Positions 54,559-63,364 of a DNA stretch of 64,000 bases are shown here, one piece after another. The notes beneath the pieces are model-generated. The model ran no database searches, had not been told where the DNA came from, and saw only the letters and a list, made by a program, of their open reading frames with translations. The DNA comes from UBA4782 sp034430215 (GTDB taxonomy: Bacteria; Chloroflexota; Anaerolineae; Anaerolineales; Anaerolineaceae), in the NCBI GenBank assembly GCA_034430215.1, contig DAOUFE010000019.1, forward strand, positions 558,001 to 622,000, written 5' to 3'. Each line of letters begins with the position of its first letter. Position 1 is the first letter of the stretch. A program made the position numbers and the translations under genes.

Positions 54559-55197
54559 ATGAAAGCTAAAATTATCTCCATCCTTGTTTGTTTTGTAATC
54601 CTGGTTTCCGCGTGCAGCAAGGTTTCAGAGACTTCAACACCTGATAATGATTTTATGGCAACCCAGGCAGTTGCTACATTTCAAACCCAACTCACCCTCA
54701 CCCAAACGGCTATCGTTATTCCTAGTGCTACCAGTACGCCAGAAATTATTAATACAGAAATACCTGCACTAACGTTAACCCCTTTCATACCTTCATCAAC
54801 TTTGGTTACTTTTGCGGGTGATAAAGCTGAATATATTTCTCAGAGCCCACTTGATGGTGCTGAATTAGGGGTGAACCAGAAGTTCGATATCATTTTTGTG
54901 GTTAAAAATGTAGGTGAAACCACCTGGCAACCAGATTATCAATTGCGTTATCACAGTGGACGTGCTTTTGCAGAGGTATATTTCATTTCTTTTAAAAAGG
55001 AAGTGAAACCTGGAGAAGAGATCACTCTTGTGATGGATGCAATTGCCCCCCCCGATCCCGCTACCTATAAAACCAATTGGAAACTTACCAATTCAGAAGG
55101 GGTGAATTTTTACGACCTTTCGCTTACCATTAAAGTGGTGTCAGGGAATACAAGTACACCCACTCCCACTGAAACAACAACACCAACACCAGATTGA
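54559..55197 (+). CDS. NBR1-Ig-like domain lipoprotein (copy 3)
   Basis: A protein of 212 residues. The signal peptide ends in LVSAC, a Thr-rich linker of about 60 residues follows, then the Ig-like domain: SPLDGAELGVNQKFDIIFVV, KNVGETTWQPDYQLRYHSG, VKPGEEITLVMDAIAPPDPA and YKTNWKLTNSEGVNFYDLSL. It ends in a Thr/Pro tail (STPTPTETTTPTPD). No ribosome site with proper spacing precedes ATG 54559; GAAAGA abuts it, so translation may be leaderless. It converges on copy 4. Confidence 0.83.
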   Translation: MKAKIISILVCFVILVSACSKVSETSTPDNDFMATQAVATFQTQLTLTQTAIVIPSATSTPEIINTEIPALTLTPFIPSSTLVTFAGDKAEYISQSPLDGAELGVNQKFDIIFVVKNVGETTWQPDYQLRYHSGRAFAEVYFISFKKEVKPGEEITLVMDAIAPPDPATYKTNWKLTNSEGVNFYDLSLTIKVVSGNTSTPTPTETTTPTPD

Positions 55198-55234
55198 CGA
55201 TTGCCTTATTTAATGGGCTAATCTTCTGGTGTTG
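55184..55234. repeat. Inverted repeat joining two convergent lipoprotein genes
   Basis: CAACACCAGA (55184-55193) and TCTGGTGTTG (55225-55234) form a perfect 10-bp inverted repeat with a 31-base loop holding both stop codons. It arises because both genes encode a similar Ser/Thr-Pro-acid tail. No T-run follows, so termination is unproven. Confidence 0.6.
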
Positions 55235-55850
55235 ATGTTTCTCCAGGAACAACGATTTTTACAAATACATACTCACCGAAGGTATTTCCCACCTCATTTC
55301 TCATCAACCAGTATCCAACATATGTACCAGGATTGGTTGGAGCTACCATATCTACAGATACTTCTCCGACATTTCCAGACCTGACTGGACTGGGAATCTT
55401 TGTTGTTCCACCATCCAATTCATTCCCGTAAGAAAAGATGATGGAATAAGCGGTTGTCCAATCGCATGTACCAGTATTTTGAATTTTCCATGTTTTTGTA
55501 AATTTTTCACCAGGCTTGAGGATCGAACCATCAGGGATGGTAACATCGCTGACATAGGCTGCATTGTCGCATAGAATTGGAGTACTGTTAACCCTGGGTA
55601 CAGGCGTGTATGTGACCTCCATAGGGGTCATCGTTGGGAAAAGGGTTGAAGTTTTAAAAATAGTAGCGGTAATGCTGGGTGTGATTGTTGCAGTTGCTGG
55701 AACGATGGTCACCTGTTTGGTCAGAGTGGCTGCTACCTCTGTATGTAAGGCATCCAAAGATGCTTCCTCTGTTTCTGTACTGGTGGTTTTGGTACAGGAG
55801 CTAAAAAAACAACAGGTTAATAGTATTATTCCAATTGCGTATCTTTTCAT
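55218..55850 (-). CDS. NBR1-Ig-like domain lipoprotein (copy 4)
   Basis: A protein of 210 residues on the opposite strand to copies 1-3. ATG 55850 is preferred because TGGAGAAAA precedes it by a few bases; the frame continues upstream to 55901 without a site. The signal peptide ends in FFSSC. After a Thr-rich linker comes the Ig-like domain with DVTIPDGSILKPGEKFTKTW, KIQNTGTCDWTTAYSIIFSY and APTNPGTYVGYWLMRNEVGN. The tail is GETSTPED. It ends 20 bases from the stop of copy 3. Confidence 0.85.
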   Translation of the reverse strand: MKRYAIGIILLTCCFFSSCTKTTSTETEEASLDALHTEVAATLTKQVTIVPATATITPSITATIFKTSTLFPTMTPMEVTYTPVPRVNSTPILCDNAAYVSDVTIPDGSILKPGEKFTKTWKIQNTGTCDWTTAYSIIFSYGNELDGGTTKIPSPVRSGNVGEVSVDMVAPTNPGTYVGYWLMRNEVGNTFGEYVFVKIVVPGETSTPED

Positions 55851-56063
55851 AGTTTTCTCCATAATCCCACTATTTAACGAAAGACCTGGAAACTCTTTCA
55901 TTATTGGAACAGAGAACAGATGGATCTAATTTTACTATCCAATAAAAATTGCTTTTTCTGGATTACGCAATGTAAGCCTAACACATATTATATAAAAAAG
56001 TAATGAATGTGAAAATCCAGCCTCTCCTTTACTTTGTGTTATCAATGCATAGGAATTAGTAAA

Positions 56064-56091
56064 AAGAAAAGCTGCAATGAGCAGCTTTTCT
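56064..56091 (-). terminator. Terminator of the LysM gene
   Basis: On the minus strand AGAAAAGCTGC (56091-56081), a 5-base loop and GCAGCTTTTCT (56075-56065) are followed by TTTTACT. The stem core AAGCTGC/GCAGCTT is the same as in the tRNA-His terminator 49 kb away. Confidence 0.75.
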
Positions 56092-56130
56092 TCATTAAAT
56101 ATTTTAGTTAATAAAATATGTCTGGTGAAT

Positions 56131-56907
56131 TTATTGTGTTGCTGTAGCTGAAGGGGAAACTGGTGTTGTTGAGATAGTTTGAGTCCCTGGACGTGGAGTA
56201 CTGGAAGGTACAACCGTTTTCGTCGGAGTAACAATGTAAACCGGTATGATCAGCAAATCACCTGCTTGAATTGCATTCTTATCAGTAATCTCATCCAGGT
56301 TGTTCTTTTTCCGATACTCATTCGTGTACTTCAATATTTCATCAACCGTACTCCCAAATTTTGAAGCAATTGCATCCAGACTGTCACCTAATTTGACGGT
56401 ATATTCGATTTTCGTTCCACGGGCAAGATCTGTTGGAATAGGTGTTTCAGTGGGCATTTCCTGATCAGGTGCAGGTATAAGGATCTTGTCACCAGGATTA
56501 ATGGGACAGCTATTACCAAAATTGTTGATTAGCAAAAGCAGATTTAGATCAACCTCAAATTGCAAAGCAATATCATAACAATTATCCCCTTCTTTTACGG
56601 TATATTCAAAAGGTCCAGAGGGGGTCAATGTGGCTTCTACCGTGGGAGTTTGTGTTTCGGTCGGCGTTAAAGTGATCGTTGCCGTTGGTGGTATTTCAGT
56701 TGGAGTATAGGTGATCGTTGGAGTTGGTGTCTTCGTTTTGAAAAGCACTATCTGACCTTTTCCTGGTCCGATCAACCAAACAACAAGGATCACAATGCCA
56801 ACAATCACAAGTAATGCTGCCAACCCGCCTAAAACGAACGGCATAAGCTTTTGTTTACGTCGGTAAGAATCGATTACTTCTTGTGGATTTTCTTTATCTT
56901 CGCTCAT
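56131..56907 (-). CDS. Membrane-anchored protein with two LysM domains
   Basis: A protein of 258 residues. A cytosolic lead of about 22 residues precedes a helix (about 24-46, FVLGGLAALLVIVGIVILVV). A Thr/Pro linker follows, then LysM 1 (FEYTVKEGDNCYDIALQFEV through INPGDKILIP) and LysM 2 (IEYTVKLGDSLDAIASKFGS through IQAGDLLIIPV), with a final Thr/Ser/Pro tail. LysM 1 has a Cys pair (CYDI, SCPI). LysM modules bind N-acetylglucosamine polymers such as peptidoglycan. It has its own promoter candidate and terminator. Confidence 0.9.
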   Translation of the reverse strand: MSEDKENPQEVIDSYRRKQKLMPFVLGGLAALLVIVGIVILVVWLIGPGKGQIVLFKTKTPTPTITYTPTEIPPTATITLTPTETQTPTVEATLTPSGPFEYTVKEGDNCYDIALQFEVDLNLLLLINNFGNSCPINPGDKILIPAPDQEMPTETPIPTDLARGTKIEYTVKLGDSLDAIASKFGSTVDEILKYTNEYRKKNNLDEITDKNAIQAGDLLIIPVYIVTPTKTVVPSSTPRPGTQTISTTPVSPSATATQ

Positions 56908-56960
56908 AGGGTTTCCTGTGTTTTCTTTAATTTGAACAACCAGTTGTGCCCGCTATCAGG

Positions 56961-56989
56961 ATATTACCTGAAAAAAGGCAATATGACAA
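56961..56989 (-). promoter_or_regulatory. Possible promoter of the LysM gene
   Basis: On the minus strand TTGTCA (56989-56984), a 17-base spacer, then TAATAT (56966-56961). The -35 is 5 of 6, the -10 only 4 of 6. It lies about 55 bases upstream of ATG 56907. Confidence 0.4.
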
Positions 56990-57018
56990 GATGGAGAAAT
57001 CTTCTCTTCCATGCCATG

Positions 57019-59913
57019 TTAATGATTGTTATGAATATAGCTTTTAAGGAATTGTCCAGTATAGCTTTGAGGTACTTTACAAATTTGCTCTGGAGTTCCG
57101 ATTGCGATCAATTCTCCTCCCCTGTCTCCACCTTCAGGACCAAGGTCAATGATTTCATCAGAAACTTTGATAATATCCATATTATGCTCAATGATCAATA
57201 CTGTGTTGCCTAAATCGACCAGTTGCTGAAGTACCTCTATCAATTTATGAACATCTGCTGCATGTAAACCAACAGATGGTTCATCAAGCACATAGAGAGT
57301 CCTTCCTGTAGCTCGCCTCGATAATTCTTTTGCCAGCTTTACCCGCTGCGCTTCACCACCCGAGAGAGTTGTTGCAGGTTGACCAATTCGTATGTATCCC
57401 AATCCAACCTCATTCAGGGTTCGTAATCGAGTGACGATTGCTGGAAAAGCGGAGAATAACTCCAATCCCTCTTCCACTGTCGAATCTAACACATCAGCAA
57501 TAGTCTTCCCTTTGAAATGTACCTGCAAGGTTTCTCGGTTGAATCGCGATCCGTGACAGACATCACAGGGTACATAGACATCTGGTAAAAATTGCATCTC
57601 TATGCGCAATTGCCCATGACCCTGACAGGCTTCACATCTCCCACCATGAACATTAAAAGAAAACCGATTAGCCTTGTAGCCACGCATTTTACTTTCAGGC
57701 AATTCACCAAACAATTTGCGGATCTCATCGAACACGCCGGTATAGGTTCCTGGATTTGACCGCGGAGTCCTGCCAATAGGAGATTGATCGATATTGATGA
57801 TCTTATCGATATGCTCAATTCCATCTATCCGTTCATACTCACCAGGATTTGTATGTGCGCCATGTAGTTCACGAGCTAATGCCTGGTAGAGGATATCAAC
57901 CATCAAAGTAGATTTACCCGACCCAGATACTCCTGTGATGCAGGTAAACTTTCCCAGAGAAATGGGTATCGTCAAATTCTTCAGGTTGTTTGCTTTTGCT
58001 CCAACGATAGTCAGAAATTTACCGTTCCCCTCACGTCGTTTTTCAGGCATCGGTACCTGTAACCTTCGGGAGAGGTATGCACCGGTGATCGAATTGGGAT
58101 TATCCATGATCTGTTGGCTGGTACCTTCTGCAATAAGATACCCTCCATGTTCTCCTGCACCAGGACCCAAGTCAACGATCCAATCAGCAGAAAGGATTGT
58201 TTCTTCATCATGCTCCACCACCAGAACGGTATTTCCAATATCGCGCAGGTCTTTCAACGTTTTCAATAACCGGTCATTATCTCTGGGATGCAACCCTATG
58301 GACGGCTCATCGAGTACATACAGAACACCCATCAAGTGAGAACCAATCTGGGTAGCTAACCGAATCCGTTGTGCTTCTCCACCTGATAAAGAACCTGCTG
58401 ATCGGTTTAATGTCAGGTAATCTAAACCAACATTTACCAGAAAACCCAATCTTGCAATGATTTCTCGAATAATCCGGTCGGAAATCGTCTTATCTCGTTG
58501 AGAAAGAGGACTATGATCTCCAAGTAAATTTTGAACCCATTCAAGAGTTTTATTCACCGGCCAGGTGGTAACTTCGATGATATTTCTTCCATCCACTCTG
58601 ACAGCCTGAGCTTCTTTACGAAGACGAGCTCCATTACATACTGGGCATGGGCGATTGGACATGAATTCAGATATTTTGCTGCGAATATATTCCGATTGAG
58701 TTTCGTGATATCGCCTCTGTAGATTGTTTACCACTCCCTCAAAACTGGTCTGGAAAGAGGTTTCACGCTCTTCCCTTTGGAAATGTACAGTAATCGCTTT
58801 ATCGCTGGTTCCATATAAAATCACATTGAGCTGTTCCGGCGTGAACGTCTCAACCGGTGCATTCATATCGATATGATAATGCTTGGCTACTGATTCCAAC
58901 ATTTGCCAGTAATATTTTCCGTTTTCTTTACCCCCATTACTCCACTCCATAGCAGCTATTGCACCTTCAGCCAATGATCTTTCTTTATCTGGTATCAACA
59001 GATCAGGATCAATTTCCAACTTTGATCCCAATCCCTGACATTCAGGGCAGGCTCCATGCGGGGTATTGAAAGAAAAAGTACGTGGTTCGATCTCAATCAG
59101 GCTTACCCCATGCTCAGGGCAGGCAAGATGTTCTGAATAAAAATAATCAACCGGTGGTTCAAGACTCAAGTTCTGAACTGTGACAAAACCCTCTCCCACT
59201 TTTAGAGCAGTTTCTACAGAATCAGTCAGCCGCGTCCGCGCAGCCTTTTCATCCTCCTCATTTTCAGCTTTTCGGATCACCAGACGATCTACAACAGCTT
59301 CTATGGTGTGGATCTTATAACGGTCAAGGTTGATCTGCTCATCCGAAAGATCATGCACTACACCATCCACCCTCACCCTTGCAAACCCGGCTTTGCGAAT
59401 TTCATCAAGCACTGCCTGATAGGTACCTTTTCGGGCTCGCACAATGGGTGCCAGGATCAACAGCTTGCTGTCAACAGGGATCTTCTCAATGGAATCAACA
59501 ATTTCCTGGGCAGACTGCTTTACAACCTCCCGATCACAGACTGGGCAATGAGGTACCCCAACTCTGGCAAAAAGCAAACGCATGTAATCATAAATTTCAG
59601 TTACCGTACCAACGGTGGAACGTGGATTATGAGATGTCGCTTTCTGATCAATCGAAACCGCAGGAGAAAGTCCTTCAATATAATCCACATCCGGTTTATC
59701 CATTTGCCCCAGGAATTGACGTGCATATGCAGAAAGCGACTCAACATACCGCCTTTGTCCTTCTGCAAAAATGGTATCAAAAGCTAGCGATGACTTTCCA
59801 GACCCCGAAAGGCCGGTAATGACAACCAGCTTATCACGAGGTATTTCAACAGTTATATTTTTTAGATTATGCTGACGGGCACCTACAACCCTGATGTTTG
59901 AAGAGGAACTCAT
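57019..59913 (-). CDS. uvrA: Excinuclease ABC subunit A
   Basis: The damage-recognition ATPase of nucleotide excision repair, acting with UvrB. It is 964 residues. The first Walker A is GLSGSGKSS (34-42) and the second is GVSGSGKSTLMVDIL. Both ABC signatures are present: GSLSGGEAQRIRLATQIGS and TTLSGGEAQRVKLAKELSRR. Zinc-binding cysteines are seen in GACPECQGLG, CPVCNGARL, CEACQGHG and CDVCHGSR. uvrA stands alone between the LysM gene and the transporter; uvrB is not in the window. Confidence 0.97.
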   Translation of the reverse strand: MSSSSNIRVVGARQHNLKNITVEIPRDKLVVITGLSGSGKSSLAFDTIFAEGQRRYVESLSAYARQFLGQMDKPDVDYIEGLSPAVSIDQKATSHNPRSTVGTVTEIYDYMRLLFARVGVPHCPVCDREVVKQSAQEIVDSIEKIPVDSKLLILAPIVRARKGTYQAVLDEIRKAGFARVRVDGVVHDLSDEQINLDRYKIHTIEAVVDRLVIRKAENEEDEKAARTRLTDSVETALKVGEGFVTVQNLSLEPPVDYFYSEHLACPEHGVSLIEIEPRTFSFNTPHGACPECQGLGSKLEIDPDLLIPDKERSLAEGAIAAMEWSNGGKENGKYYWQMLESVAKHYHIDMNAPVETFTPEQLNVILYGTSDKAITVHFQREERETSFQTSFEGVVNNLQRRYHETQSEYIRSKISEFMSNRPCPVCNGARLRKEAQAVRVDGRNIIEVTTWPVNKTLEWVQNLLGDHSPLSQRDKTISDRIIREIIARLGFLVNVGLDYLTLNRSAGSLSGGEAQRIRLATQIGSHLMGVLYVLDEPSIGLHPRDNDRLLKTLKDLRDIGNTVLVVEHDEETILSADWIVDLGPGAGEHGGYLIAEGTSQQIMDNPNSITGAYLSRRLQVPMPEKRREGNGKFLTIVGAKANNLKNLTIPISLGKFTCITGVSGSGKSTLMVDILYQALARELHGAHTNPGEYERIDGIEHIDKIINIDQSPIGRTPRSNPGTYTGVFDEIRKLFGELPESKMRGYKANRFSFNVHGGRCEACQGHGQLRIEMQFLPDVYVPCDVCHGSRFNRETLQVHFKGKTIADVLDSTVEEGLELFSAFPAIVTRLRTLNEVGLGYIRIGQPATTLSGGEAQRVKLAKELSRRATGRTLYVLDEPSVGLHAADVHKLIEVLQQLVDLGNTVLIIEHNMDIIKVSDEIIDLGPEGGDRGGELIAIGTPEQICKVPQSYTGQFLKSYIHNNH

Positions 59914-60018
59914 TTTAATCCTAAATAGAACATTTATTCTTATTATACATCAATTATGCAACTTTGCATTATAACATAGCCAAAATTTTTCCTTAAATTC
60001 GGAATTTTCTAAAGCATG

Positions 60019-60024
60019 TATAAT
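60019..60024 (+). promoter_or_regulatory. TATAAT box upstream of the transporter gene
   Basis: A perfect -10 box, TATAAT, lies 35 bases before ATG 60060 in the divergent gap with uvrA. A clear -35 hexamer is not seen. On the other strand another TATAAT (59947-59942) could serve uvrA. Confidence 0.4.
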
Positions 60025-60059
60025 GAGTATTGAATTCATTCCTCCTTACTGAGGTCTCC

Positions 60060-61373
60060 ATGGAAATAACAGAACATAAAAGAGCAATTCGAGCCTGGAC
60101 AATGTATGACTGGGCAAATTCAGCATTTGCAACCACGATCATGGCTGCGGTTTTGCCTGTGTATTATTCATCTGTGGCTGCTTCTAATCTTCCCAAAAAT
60201 ATGGCAACCGCCTATTGGGGGTTCACAACTTCTTTTAGTGCACTTATTGCTGCGCTGATCAGCCCCATATTGGGAGCTGCTGCAGATTTTAGTGGGAAAA
60301 AGAAGCGCTTTCTGACAGTTTTCATGATCCTGGGCGTGACAGCAACCGCCTTGCTGTATTTCGTTCAAACAGGTGATTACCTTCTAGCTTCTTTATTTTT
60401 CATTTTTGCCAATATTGGCTTCGCTGGTAGCCTGGTGTATTATGATGGACTACTCCCTCATGTAGCTAATCCAGATGAAATTGACCAGGTTTCCTCGCGT
60501 GGATATGCCATGGGGTATATCGGTGGTGGTATTTTGCTGGCGATTAACCTGGTCATGATTATGATTGCTCCAAAATTCATTGAAGGAATTGATACCGCTT
60601 TGATGAGCCGGCTTTCATTCGTCACAGTAGCTGTTTGGTGGTTTGTTTTCACCCTTCCTCTACTGCGACATGTAAAAGAACCTCCCCGACGTATTGAACA
60701 AGGGGAAGAGAATTACAAGCCAATACAGGCCAGTTTTTCTCGACTCAAGAAAACTTTTAAAGAAATTCGCCACTATCGAGATCTAGCAATGGCGATGCTG
60801 GCTTTTTGGATATATGCTAACGGAATTGGTACCATTATTGTCATGGCTACTGCATATGCCACCGAGCTTGGTTTTAGCTCAACAACAACCATTGGCACTT
60901 TATTGATGGTGCAATTCCTGGCTGCTCCTTTTGCTTTTCTTTTTGGTTGGTTATCACGTAAAATTGGCACGATCAAATCCATTTACATCAGCTTGATTAT
61001 TTACACTTTCATTTCTATTGCGGGATATTTCCTGTACCATGAATGGCAATTCTGGGTATTGGGTGCTGCGGTTGCTACCGTTCAGGGTGGAAGTCAGGCA
61101 CTTAGTCGCTCATTGATTGGTAAATTAATGCCAAAAAGCAAATCAGCAGAGTTCTACGGTTTCTTCAGCGTGTTTGAAAAATTTGCTTCCGTCTTGGGTC
61201 CACTGCTTTTTGGTGTGGTTTCCACCATCATGGGCGAAAGCCGGCTAAGCATCGTATCTCTTATCATTTTCTTTATCGTCGGCTTGATTCTACTTACCCG
61301 TGTGAACGTAAAACGCGGAATGGAAGCTGCTCTGGAAGAAGAAGCGCGGATGTCAGATGCACAGATTGGTTAA
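60060..61373 (+). CDS. MFS transporter, UMF1/Atg22-like
   Basis: A membrane protein of 437 residues with 12 predicted helices. The N-terminus RAWTMYDWANSAFATTIMAA is the signature of the UMF1 (Atg22-like) group of the major facilitator superfamily. Other marks are AALISPILGAAADFSGKKKR, LLPHVANPDEIDQVSSRGYA and GSQALSRSLIGKLMPKSKSA. ATG 60060 follows GAGGT by 5 bases. Substrates of bacterial members are not well known; amino-acid efflux is proposed for yeast Atg22. A strong terminator lies 35 bases after the stop. Confidence 0.9.
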   Translation: MEITEHKRAIRAWTMYDWANSAFATTIMAAVLPVYYSSVAASNLPKNMATAYWGFTTSFSALIAALISPILGAAADFSGKKKRFLTVFMILGVTATALLYFVQTGDYLLASLFFIFANIGFAGSLVYYDGLLPHVANPDEIDQVSSRGYAMGYIGGGILLAINLVMIMIAPKFIEGIDTALMSRLSFVTVAVWWFVFTLPLLRHVKEPPRRIEQGEENYKPIQASFSRLKKTFKEIRHYRDLAMAMLAFWIYANGIGTIIVMATAYATELGFSSTTTIGTLLMVQFLAAPFAFLFGWLSRKIGTIKSIYISLIIYTFISIAGYFLYHEWQFWVLGAAVATVQGGSQALSRSLIGKLMPKSKSAEFYGFFSVFEKFASVLGPLLFGVVSTIMGESRLSIVSLIIFFIVGLILLTRVNVKRGMEAALEEEARMSDAQIG

Positions 61374-61407
61374 ACTCTAACCAGCACCCTATTTTGTTGA
61401 ATTGTGT

Positions 61408-61442
61408 AAAAATCCAGCAGAAATACCTGCTGGATTTTTTAT
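61408..61442. terminator. Bidirectional terminator between transporter and ruvA
   Basis: Arms AAAAATCCAGCAG (61408-61420) and CTGCTGGATTTTT (61427-61439) with a 6-base loop: A-run on one side, T-run on the other, so it can stop transcription from both converging genes. Confidence 0.85.
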
Positions 61443-61487
61443 TTGTTTTTAAGAATTATCATTCATATATTGTTAATAGGTAACTAT

Positions 61488-62066
61488 TCATGGCTTTTGA
61501 AAATATTGCAAGGCCATTCGAAGTCGAGATTCTACGTCTTTTGGTGCATCCTTTGGCAAGGCCTGGATCACCGATTGTGCCTCGATCACACTATATCCCA
61601 GACTGGTAAGCGCTTCCAGTATTTCGGTATCCACATCCAGGATCGCACCACCCATGGTTTCCAGATCCCCTTTGATCTTTCCCTTCAGATACAGCAATAT
61701 CTTTTGTGCTGTCGTTTTCCCAACGCCGGGCACTCTCCCAAACACATCTGACTGTTCAGATAACACAGCTCTTTTGATCATATCCGTGGAAAGCGTTCCA
61801 AGGATTGCCAGAGCAAGTCGCGGTCCTACTCCATTTACCCCAAGCAATTGTGTGAATAAATCGCGTTCATCGACTCTTTCAAATCCATATAATGCTAAAA
61901 GATCCTCGCGAACTATAAGATGAGTGTACAATGCGACCTTCTGCCCAGCATATGTCTGATGAAGAAGCCCTGGCACAGTATAAACCCGCAAACCAATTCC
62001 ACCCTGCATGATCACCAGTGATCCTTCTTCAACAGTAAGCACTGTGCCTTCCAGAAATGCGATCAT
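61488..62066 (-). CDS. ruvA: Holliday junction branch-migration protein RuvA
   Basis: Binds four-way junctions as a tetramer and recruits the RuvB motor. It is 192 residues. The OB-fold N-terminus is MIAFLEGTVLTVEEGSLVIM. The helix-hairpin-helix motifs are LLGVNGVGPRLALAIL and VPGVGKTTAQKILLYL. The C-terminal RuvB-contact domain (EALTSLGYSVIEAQSVIQAL) is intact. It lies 3 bases after the rRNA methyltransferase gene; ruvB is not in the window. Confidence 0.96.
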   Translation of the reverse strand: MIAFLEGTVLTVEEGSLVIMQGGIGLRVYTVPGLLHQTYAGQKVALYTHLIVREDLLALYGFERVDERDLFTQLLGVNGVGPRLALAILGTLSTDMIKRAVLSEQSDVFGRVPGVGKTTAQKILLYLKGKIKGDLETMGGAILDVDTEILEALTSLGYSVIEAQSVIQALPKDAPKDVESRLRMALQYFQKP

Positions 62067-62069
62067 CGC

Positions 62070-62876
62070 TCACTCTCCTTCATTCGATTTTCTGTGTTGA
62101 TTGAAGATCTCATAAATAACCACGGCAGTTGCAACTGCTAGATTCAACGAATCGGCGGATCCTACCATAGAAATAGCAACTACATCATCACAGAGAGCAT
62201 AGTGCGCTTCAGTCAGTCCTTGCCGTTCACTCCCCATGAGTAAAACCATTGGATCAGGATAAGGATACCCATAATAATCTACCTGAGCTTTATCTGAAGT
62301 GCCAATAATCTTAATACCTTTTGATTGTTTCCAGGCTGCAAACTGCTCCAGGCTGGCTTTAATGAATTGAAGACTAAAAAGCGTACCCATACTGGCACGC
62401 ATAGCTGCAGGGTCATATGGATCGGTGGATTGGTCCAATAGGATCAGTCCTCTTCCTCCGACCCCATCCAAAGTCCGCATGATCGTACCAAGATTACCAG
62501 GATCTGCTATAGAATCCAGCGCAACCATCAAATCACCAGTGTTTGGTTTTAGCTCATCAAGATTCATCCATCTTTGTTCACAAACCGCAGCGATTCCCTG
62601 TGGATTTTCCTTTTGTGCGATGGAACGAAAGACTACTTCATCTAGCTCTAAAATAGGGATTTTTAATGTATTGGCTTTTTCGACTAAAGAGTATCCATAA
62701 TCGCTATGGAGAAGTTTTGGTGCATAAAGAAGGCTATCAAATACAGCCTGATGATCAAATGCATCTCCAACAATTCGCAATCCTTCGCAGTAGAAAAGTC
62801 CGCTGTTTTGACGTTCTTTCTTCTCGCGTAATTTTCGAATGGCTTTGATCTTTGCATTGGCGGTACTTGTGATCAT
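62070..62876 (-). CDS. SpoU-type (TrmH family) RNA 2'-O-methyltransferase
   Basis: A protein of 268 residues. The N-terminal substrate-binding part has KIKAIRKLREKKERQNSGLF and FYCEGLRIV. The knotted SPOUT domain follows: ALDSIADPGNLGTIMRTLDG (motif 1 with the catalytic Arg), VLLMGSERQGLTEAHYALCD (motif 2) and ISMVGSADSLNLAVATAVVI (motif 3). It methylates ribose in rRNA or tRNA; the exact nucleotide cannot be told. Its start overlaps the ruvC stop by 4 bases, placing an RNA modifier inside the ruv operon. Confidence 0.93.
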   Translation of the reverse strand: MITSTANAKIKAIRKLREKKERQNSGLFYCEGLRIVGDAFDHQAVFDSLLYAPKLLHSDYGYSLVEKANTLKIPILELDEVVFRSIAQKENPQGIAAVCEQRWMNLDELKPNTGDLMVALDSIADPGNLGTIMRTLDGVGGRGLILLDQSTDPYDPAAMRASMGTLFSLQFIKASLEQFAAWKQSKGIKIIGTSDKAQVDYYGYPYPDPMVLLMGSERQGLTEAHYALCDDVVAISMVGSADSLNLAVATAVVIYEIFNQHRKSNEGE

Positions 62877-63364
62877 ATTGTAGCCTGGTAGTAATTATTG
62901 TGATTCAAATGGCAGATGGCTATTGCCAGGGCGTCTGCAGCATCATCGGGTTGGGGAATCTTGTCAAGCTGCAATAATGTCTTCACCATACTCTGAACCT
63001 GATGTTTATCCGCCATGCCATAACCTGTGACCGCTTGCTTGACTTCTAAAGGGGTATATTCTCCGATCGGGATTTTCTCCTGCGCAAGAGCCAGTAAACA
63101 AATTCCACGAGCCTCACCTACCGAAATGGCAGTCGATACATTCCGCTGAAAAAACAACTTCTCCACCGCTGCAGTGGCAGGATGGTGGAGAAGAAGTAAT
63201 TGTTTTAATTCAGAATGAAGGATCAATAAACGATCACTAAGGCTGATGCCTGGTTTTGTTTGAATGATCCCATAGTTGACTGCCTGAATGCTTCCATCGG
63301 GCTTTTGAGTGATGAAACCATATCCAGTGATCGCAACACCCGGATCAATCCCCAATACAAGCAT
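62873..63364 (-). CDS. ruvC: Crossover junction endonuclease RuvC
   Basis: Cuts Holliday junctions symmetrically during recombination. It is 163 residues. The RNase H fold carries acidic residues Asp7 (VLGIDPGVAITGYG), the Glu in AAVEKLFFQRNVSTA, and the final Asp pair in PQPDDAADALAIAICHL. The start overlaps the yebC stop by 1 base. The order yebC-ruvC-(rRNA methylase)-ruvA is the usual one apart from the inserted methylase. Confidence 0.96.
   Translation of the reverse strand: MLVLGIDPGVAITGYGFITQKPDGSIQAVNYGIIQTKPGISLSDRLLILHSELKQLLLLHHPATAAVEKLFFQRNVSTAISVGEARGICLLALAQEKIPIGEYTPLEVKQAVTGYGMADKHQVQSMVKTLLQLDKIPQPDDAADALAIAICHLNHNNYYQATI

Noticed and set aside
55218..55901. Upstream start at 55901 for lipoprotein copy 4
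   Set aside because: It would place about 17 residues before the signal peptide, and no ribosome site is present; ATG 55850 has one.
59308..59787. 159-codon plus-strand frame
   Set aside because: Antisense to uvrA's conserved N-terminal half; coding pressure belongs to uvrA.
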